Origin: Dechloromonas sp. A34
Lineage (GTDB): Bacteria > Pseudomonadota > Gammaproteobacteria > Burkholderiales > Rhodocyclaceae
NCBI RefSeq assembly: GCF_026261605.1
Contig: NZ_CP102486.1
Span: forward strand, 744,001 to 808,000
Length of the DNA stretch: 64,000 bases
Direction: 5' to 3'
Position 1 is the first letter of the stretch, and each line of letters begins with the position of its first letter. This document shows, piece by piece, positions 59,910 through 64,000 of this stretch. A model generated the notes under the pieces. That model was not told the DNA's origin. It did not search any database and was given only the letters and a program-made list of their open reading frames with translations. Made by a program: the position numbers and the translations under genes.

Positions 59910-60514
59910 TCGGCTTTGGCCAGGCTGGCTGGCTTGTCGTAACCCCACTGGTTTTGCCAGGCAGCGCGGACCATGTTGGGGTATTCGGCTTTTCCCAGGC
60001 TTCCGTTATAGCGACCGAGGGCGCGAAACAAGTCGCCTTTCTCAATGTCCAGGTAATGGCGCAGGATGGTACAGCCGTAGCGCAGATTGGTTCGCAGGTC
60101 GAACAGCGAGTCATCCGGGAGTCCGATCACCTTGACCCAGAACGGCATTACCTGCATGTAGCCACGAGCCCCGGCCGACGAGACGGCGTATTTTCGGAAG
60201 CCGGATTCGACCTGCATCAGGCCGAGTACCAATTGCGGGTCGAGGCCGGCGCGCGTTGCCTCGTAATGCGCGCTGCGCAGCAGATCAATGCGGTACTCAC
60301 GATTCGGGATGCGTTTTTCCAGGCGTCGTGACATTTCGCCCAGCCAGTCGGCAGCTTCAAGCGGCGTCTTGAACGAACTGACGGCTGGCCGCGAGTCCGA
60401 GACCGCCTTGTGCAGGGCTGCCCGGACGCTGGCGGACATCGGTTCGTATTTCTGGGCGCCGGCATGGACTGTCGACGCGCCGCACAACAACAGGGCCGCG
60501 ATCAGGCGGCGCAC
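59903..60514 (-). CDS. Lytic transglycosylase (SLT domain)
   Basis: 203 residues from a GTG start ([18 protein letters not shown] signal peptide). The SLT domain (residues about 80-185) carries [28 protein letters not shown] with the catalytic glutamate in VESG, then [13 protein letters not shown] and [15 protein letters not shown]. Cleaves glycan strands in the periplasm. The start overlaps the last 13 nt of proS, so it is translated downstream of it. The family-level call is sound; the precise member name (MltE/Slt type) is not. Confidence 0.88.
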   Translation of the reverse strand: MRRLIAALLLCGASTVHAGAQKYEPMSASVRAALHKAVSDSRPAVSSFKTPLEAADWLGEMSRRLEKRIPNREYRIDLLRSAHYEATRAGLDPQLVLGLMQVESGFRKYAVSSAGARGYMQVMPFWVKVIGLPDDSLFDLRTNLRYGCTILRHYLDIEKGDLFRALGRYNGSLGKAEYPNMVRAAWQNQWGYDKPASLAKAER

Positions 60515-62229
60515 AACTTCCTCTTCAAGGTCTCGAGGATGCCGCCCTGAGCGACCATCGTCGCTTCGGCGTCTAGTCGGGCCTTGTATTCGACTTGGCC
60601 TTCATTCAGGCCGCGCTCGCCAATGACTACGCGATGCGGAATGCCGATCAGCTCCATGTCGGCAAACATGACGCCGGGGCGCTCGTTGCGATCGTCCAGA
60701 AGGGCGTCGATTCCGCTCGCTTTAAGTTCGGAGTACAGTTGGTCGGCTGCCATCTTGACCGCCGGGCTCTTGTGGTAGCCCATGGGGACGATGCAAACGC
60801 TAAAAGGCGCAATGGCGGCTGGCAGGATAATGCCCTTGTCGTCATTTCCCTGCTCGATGGCGGCACCGACGATACGCGAGACGCCGATGCCGTAGCAGCC
60901 CATCTCCATGATCTGGCTTTTGCCCTTTTCGTCTAGATAGGCGCAATTCAGAGCGGCAGCGTACTTCTGACGTAGCTGGAAAATGTGCCCGACCTCGATG
61001 CCGCGCAGGATATCGAGCTTGCCCTTGCCGTCCGGCGACGGGTCGCCGGCGACGACGTTGCGCAGATCAGCGACTTCCGGTTCAGGCAGGTCGCGGCCAA
61101 AGTTGACCCCGCTCAGGTGGAACCCCGGCTCGTTGGCGCCGCAGACAAAATCGCCCATGGCGGCAACCGCGCGGTCGGCAAAGACGGCCACCTTGTTGCT
61201 GATCGCAACCGGGCCAATGTAGCCCGGTTTGCAGCCCAGATATTCCTCAACCTCTGCTTCCGTGGCAAAACGGAACGGGTTGAGTGCGGCGATCTTGCTT
61301 GCCTTGATTTCGTTCAGTTCGTGGTCGCCGCGCAGCAAGAGCAGGGCGAATTTCGTGCTGCCATCCTCTTTCTCGCTGATCACAGCAATCGATTTGACGA
61401 TTCTGTCCAGATTGATGCCTAGAAAATCGGCAACGTCGGCGCAGGCCGTCTTGCCGGGGGTGGCGACCTTTTTCAGCGATCCACCTGCTGCCGCGCGGGG
61501 AGTTGATGGGGCGACCGCCTCAGCCAGTTCGACATTGGCGGCGTAATCGGAATCTGGGCAGTAAGCAATGTCATCCTCGCCGGAGTCGGCCAGGACGTGG
61601 AATTCATGTGAGCCCGTGCCGCCAATCGAGCCGGTGTCAGCGGCAACAGCCCGGAATTTCAGCCCCAGGCGGGTGAAAATGCGGCTGTACGTCGCATACA
61701 TAGTGCCGTATTCGCGTTGCAGGTCTTCGAATGAAGCATGAAAGGAGTAGCCGTCCTTCATCAGGAATTCGCGGCCACGCATTACGCCGAAACGGGGGCG
61801 AATTTCATCGCGGAACTTGGTTTGAATCTGGTAGAGATGGATCGGCAGCTGACGGTAACTCTTGACGTCGCGACGCACGGCGTCGGTGATGACCTCCTCG
61901 TGCGTCGGGCCGATGACGAACTCGCGCTGGTGGCGGTCCTTGAAGCGCAGTAGTTCCGGGCCGTATTGCTCCCAGCGGCCGGACTCCTGCCACAACTCGG
62001 CCGGTTGCACGGCGGGCATCAGCAGTTCCAGTGCGCCGGCGTTGTTCATCTCGTCGCGAACGATGCTCTCTACCTTGCGCAGGACGCGCAACCCAAGCGG
62101 CATCCATGTATAGATACCAGCGGCGGTTCGCTTGATGTAGCCGGCGCGGAGCATCAATTTTTGACTGATAACTTCGGCGTCGGCCGGGGCTTCCTTGAGT
62201 GTGGTAAAAAAGAACTGCGAAGTGCGCAT
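60502..62229 (-). CDS. proS: Prolyl-tRNA synthetase (bacterial type)
   Basis: 575 residues. Class II synthetase with the bacterial INS editing domain between motifs 2 and 3 (region with [14 protein letters not shown] and [20 protein letters not shown]), motif 1 in [22 protein letters not shown], motif 2 [22 protein letters not shown] and the anticodon domain at the end. ATG 62229 gives the family start MRTSQFF; upstream sequence in the same frame is chance. Divergent from rppH. Confidence 0.96.
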   Translation of the reverse strand: MRTSQFFFTTLKEAPADAEVISQKLMLRAGYIKRTAAGIYTWMPLGLRVLRKVESIVRDEMNNAGALELLMPAVQPAELWQESGRWEQYGPELLRFKDRHQREFVIGPTHEEVITDAVRRDVKSYRQLPIHLYQIQTKFRDEIRPRFGVMRGREFLMKDGYSFHASFEDLQREYGTMYATYSRIFTRLGLKFRAVAADTGSIGGTGSHEFHVLADSGEDDIAYCPDSDYAANVELAEAVAPSTPRAAAGGSLKKVATPGKTACADVADFLGINLDRIVKSIAVISEKEDGSTKFALLLLRGDHELNEIKASKIAALNPFRFATEAEVEEYLGCKPGYIGPVAISNKVAVFADRAVAAMGDFVCGANEPGFHLSGVNFGRDLPEPEVADLRNVVAGDPSPDGKGKLDILRGIEVGHIFQLRQKYAAALNCAYLDEKGKSQIMEMGCYGIGVSRIVGAAIEQGNDDKGIILPAAIAPFSVCIVPMGYHKSPAVKMAADQLYSELKASGIDALLDDRNERPGVMFADMELIGIPHRVVIGERGLNEGQVEYKARLDAEATMVAQGGILETLKRKLCAA

Positions 62230-62340
62230 GGGATGCTCTTGAATTCGTTGCAAAAAGGAGATTTTACACGCAGGCTGTGCTTTGCACCCAGACCGGCTTT
62301 GTGAAAGAATTGGGGTAACTTTTAATTTTGCAGGAATTCT

Positions 62341-62880
62341 ATGCTCGACCGTGAAGGCTATCGCCCGAACGTCGGCATTATTCTTTGTAACGCCAAAAAC
62401 GAGGTTTTCTGGGGTAAACGCATACGGGAGCATTCTTGGCAGTTTCCACAAGGTGGCATCAAGCGCGGCGAATCGCCGGAAGAGGCCATGTATCGTGAAC
62501 TGTATGAAGAGGTCGGGCTCCTGCCTGAGCACGTGCGTATTCTCGGGCGAACCAAGGGCTGGTTGCGTTACGAAGTGCCGACACACTGGATCAAGCGCGA
62601 ATGGCGCGGATCCTACAAAGGTCAGAAGCAGATCTGGTTCCTGTTACGCCTGGTTGGGCGTGACAGCGATGTCAGTTTGCGAGCGACCAGCAAGCCCGAA
62701 TTCGACGCGTGGCGCTGGAACGACTACTGGATCCCATTTGATGCGGTAATTGAGTTTAAGCGCGGGGTCTATGAGCAGGCGCTGAATGAGTTGGTTCGCT
62801 TTCTCGATCTGGATCGGCGAGGAAAGATTCGCCATGCAGTCCCGGGGGGCGAGAATCCAGCCCCGTCCAATGAGGAGTGA
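62341..62880 (+). CDS. rppH: RNA pyrophosphohydrolase RppH
   Basis: 179 residues. Nudix enzyme that removes pyrophosphate from the 5' end of mRNA and starts decay. Nudix box [44 protein letters not shown] and WKFPQGG-type WQFPQGG are diagnostic. AGGA lies just before the ATG. Its stop (GAGGAGTGA) doubles as the ribosome site for the next gene. Divergent from proS across 111 nt. Confidence 0.95.
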   Translation: MLDREGYRPNVGIILCNAKNEVFWGKRIREHSWQFPQGGIKRGESPEEAMYRELYEEVGLLPEHVRILGRTKGWLRYEVPTHWIKREWRGSYKGQKQIWFLLRLVGRDSDVSLRATSKPEFDAWRWNDYWIPFDAVIEFKRGVYEQALNELVRFLDLDRRGKIRHAVPGGENPAPSNEE

Positions 62881-62884
62881 ACGG

Positions 62885-63403
62885 ATGAGTCCGTTGCGCA
62901 AGTTTGCCGGTCTGCTTGGTTTTTTTGTTTTCGTTGGAAACGCGCAAGCGGATTTTGAAGAAGACTATGAAACCAAGCAGTGGCAGGAGTTGGAGGTTCA
63001 GCTGCCTGCGGCACCGAGGGCTGACGGACTGCGCTCGTTCTACGTTAGCGCTGCGAGTGACAACCAGTTTTTGATCGATCAGGCAACGCTTTCGGTTGGC
63101 AGTGATGGCGTGGTTCGTTATGTGCTTGTCGTTCTGACCCCGGGAGGGGGGCGAAATGTCACGTTCGAAGGCATGCGCTGCGCAACACGTGAACGCCGCA
63201 TCTATGCCTCGGGCCGGCGCGACGGGATGTGGTCGAAATCGCGCAATAACGAGTGGTCGCGGATTCAGGATGTTTATGCCAATCGACATCATGCGGCGCT
63301 GTTTCTTGAATATTTCTGCCCCGGCGGTGTCATTGTCCGTGATGCGGCGGAAGCCGTCGATGCCTTGCGGCGTGGCGGTCATCCGGATAACAAGCCTTGG
63401 TGA
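62885..63403 (+). CDS. CNP1-like family exported protein
   Basis: 172 residues. Signal peptide (LRKFAGLLGFFVFVGNAQA) then a soluble domain of the CNP1-like family seen mainly in betaproteobacteria: DYETKQWQELEVQLPAAP, VVRYVLVVLTPGGGRNVTFEGMRC, WSRIQDVYANRHHAALFLEYFCPGG (in pieces). Function unknown. It lies 4 nt after rppH and 4 nt before coq7, hence one transcript. The rppH-CNP1 pairing is common in this class. Confidence 0.85.
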   Translation: MSPLRKFAGLLGFFVFVGNAQADFEEDYETKQWQELEVQLPAAPRADGLRSFYVSAASDNQFLIDQATLSVGSDGVVRYVLVVLTPGGGRNVTFEGMRCATRERRIYASGRRDGMWSKSRNNEWSRIQDVYANRHHAALFLEYFCPGGVIVRDAAEAVDALRRGGHPDNKPW

Positions 63404-63407
63404 GTCC

Positions 63408-64000
63408 ATGTCCATCGATCAGGTAGTTGTCGAAATTGACCTTGCGCTCCGAACGCTCTTCGCTCCGGCGCGCAGTGTTCGCGCAACTCCTGGTGCAGAT
63501 TGTCCTGAGGTCGCGTTCAATGACAGGCAACGTCGTCATGTCGCTGGCCTGATGCGCGTAAACCATTGTGGAGAGATTTGCGCTCAGGCTCTTTATCAGG
63601 GGCAGTCACTCACTTCTCGCGACCCAGCTACCTCGGAGGCCTTGCGAGTTGCCGCTAATGAGGAAACTGAACACTTAGCCTGGACGGAGCGGCGTATCGT
63701 GGAGCTGGGTGGGCGCAAGAGTGTGTTGAACCCCTTGTTGTACATTGGGGCGTTGGGTTTCGGATTGGCAGCCGGAGCCCTTGGGGATAGATGGAACCTG
63801 GGTTTTCTGGCCGAAACCGAACGGCAGGTTGAGGCTCATCTGGATGGGCATTTGCGCACCCTTCCTGACGAAGATGGCAGGTCTAGGGCAATTGTCGATC
63901 AGATGCGCCTGGATGAAATAGCCCATGCAGAAATGGCCATTCGGTATGGCGCGGCCGAACTTCCGCTTGCGGTGAAGCTTGCCATGAAAGTGGCGGCAAA
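63408..64000 (+). CDS. coq7: 2-polyprenyl-3-methyl-6-methoxy-benzoquinone monooxygenase (Coq7), 3' end outside window
   Basis: 197 codons without a stop up to the window end, beginning MSIDQVVVEIDLALRTLFAP. The di-iron ligands of Coq7-type hydroxylases are visible: the glutamate in HCGEICAQALYQGQ, EETEH (with H), then ETERQVEAHLDGH and DEIAHAEMA. The enzyme performs the last hydroxylation in ubiquinone synthesis. Family members are about 210 residues, so only the last 10-20 residues are missing. GGTGAG precedes the ATG at 63408; the CNP1-like stop ends 4 nt before. Confidence 0.93.
   Translation, partial: MSIDQVVVEIDLALRTLFAPARSVRATPGADCPEVAFNDRQRRHVAGLMRVNHCGEICAQALYQGQSLTSRDPATSEALRVAANEETEHLAWTERRIVELGGRKSVLNPLLYIGALGFGLAAGALGDRWNLGFLAETERQVEAHLDGHLRTLPDEDGRSRAIVDQMRLDEIAHAEMAIRYGAAELPLAVKLAMKVAA

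Overview
The window is a gene-dense, GC-rich (roughly 60%+) bacterial chromosome segment with no rRNA, tRNA, insertion sequence, phage gene or CRISPR array that I can see. Gene content and protein style (grxC-secB-gpsA run, pmbA next to darP, CNP1-like protein, Coq7-type hydroxylase, Cys-poor HemB, pilBCD, TakP-like TRAP binding proteins, a glycogen cluster with two GH57 enzymes) point to a betaproteobacterium, most likely Rhodocyclales (Azonexus/Dechloromonas-like). That placement is inference from gene content, not from a marker-gene search.

Layout. 1-3.3 kb: end of an Mrp/ApbC ATPase gene, dcd, and an Orn/Lys/Arg decarboxylase. 3.3-16.4 kb: folA and a tightly coupled minus-strand glycogen operon (glgC, GH57 hydrolase, GH57 glucanotransferase, glgP, pgi, glgA), with glgB divergent from glgC. 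16.4-19.9 kb: trmL, then a minus-strand operon arsR-rhodanese-grxC-secB-SH3-gpsA whose ArsR protein has the cysteine spacing of persulfide sensors. 19.9-27.5 kb: envC-ctpA, an unknown gene and moeB on plus; ribD, nrdR, glyA and a histidine phosphatase on minus. 27.5-32.8 kb: TRAP permease dctQM, dps with an OxyR-like operator, and two tandem near-identical TRAP binding proteins. 32.9-39.6 kb: pmbA/darP, mog, a PilZ-type protein, thyA, glk, comF. 39.6-43.5 kb: bioB-bioC under a near-consensus promoter, msrQ, HDOD and CBS proteins. 43.6-48.5 kb: cytochrome c4, ysxC, a structured region that may be the hemB/anti-hemB RNA motif, hemB, slmA, a HAD nucleotidase, argB. 48.5-52.4 kb: aspS followed by a secreted barnase-like RNase, a barstar-like inhibitor and nudB; DUF502 and FmdB proteins. 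52.5-58.5 kb: pilB-pilC-pilD, a CNNM/CBS transporter-like protein and a CcsA-like protein. 58.5-64 kb: ffh, lytic transglycosylase, proS, rppH, CNP1-like gene and the start of coq7.

Five genes (GH57 glucanotransferase, envC, the PilZ gene, glk, and pilB twice) are each broken by an apparent loss of one base, in all but one case clearly inside a G or C run, while the protein resumes intact in the next frame. The uniform direction and context suggest homopolymer undercalls in the sequence rather than biological decay.

Most of the window is conserved housekeeping DNA. I found no convincing wholly new system. The items most worth a second look are the secreted RNase/barstar pair, the ArsR-rhodanese-glutaredoxin set, the structured leader of hemB, the short repeat that contains the stop codons of two unrelated genes, and the inverted repeat ending just before moeB.
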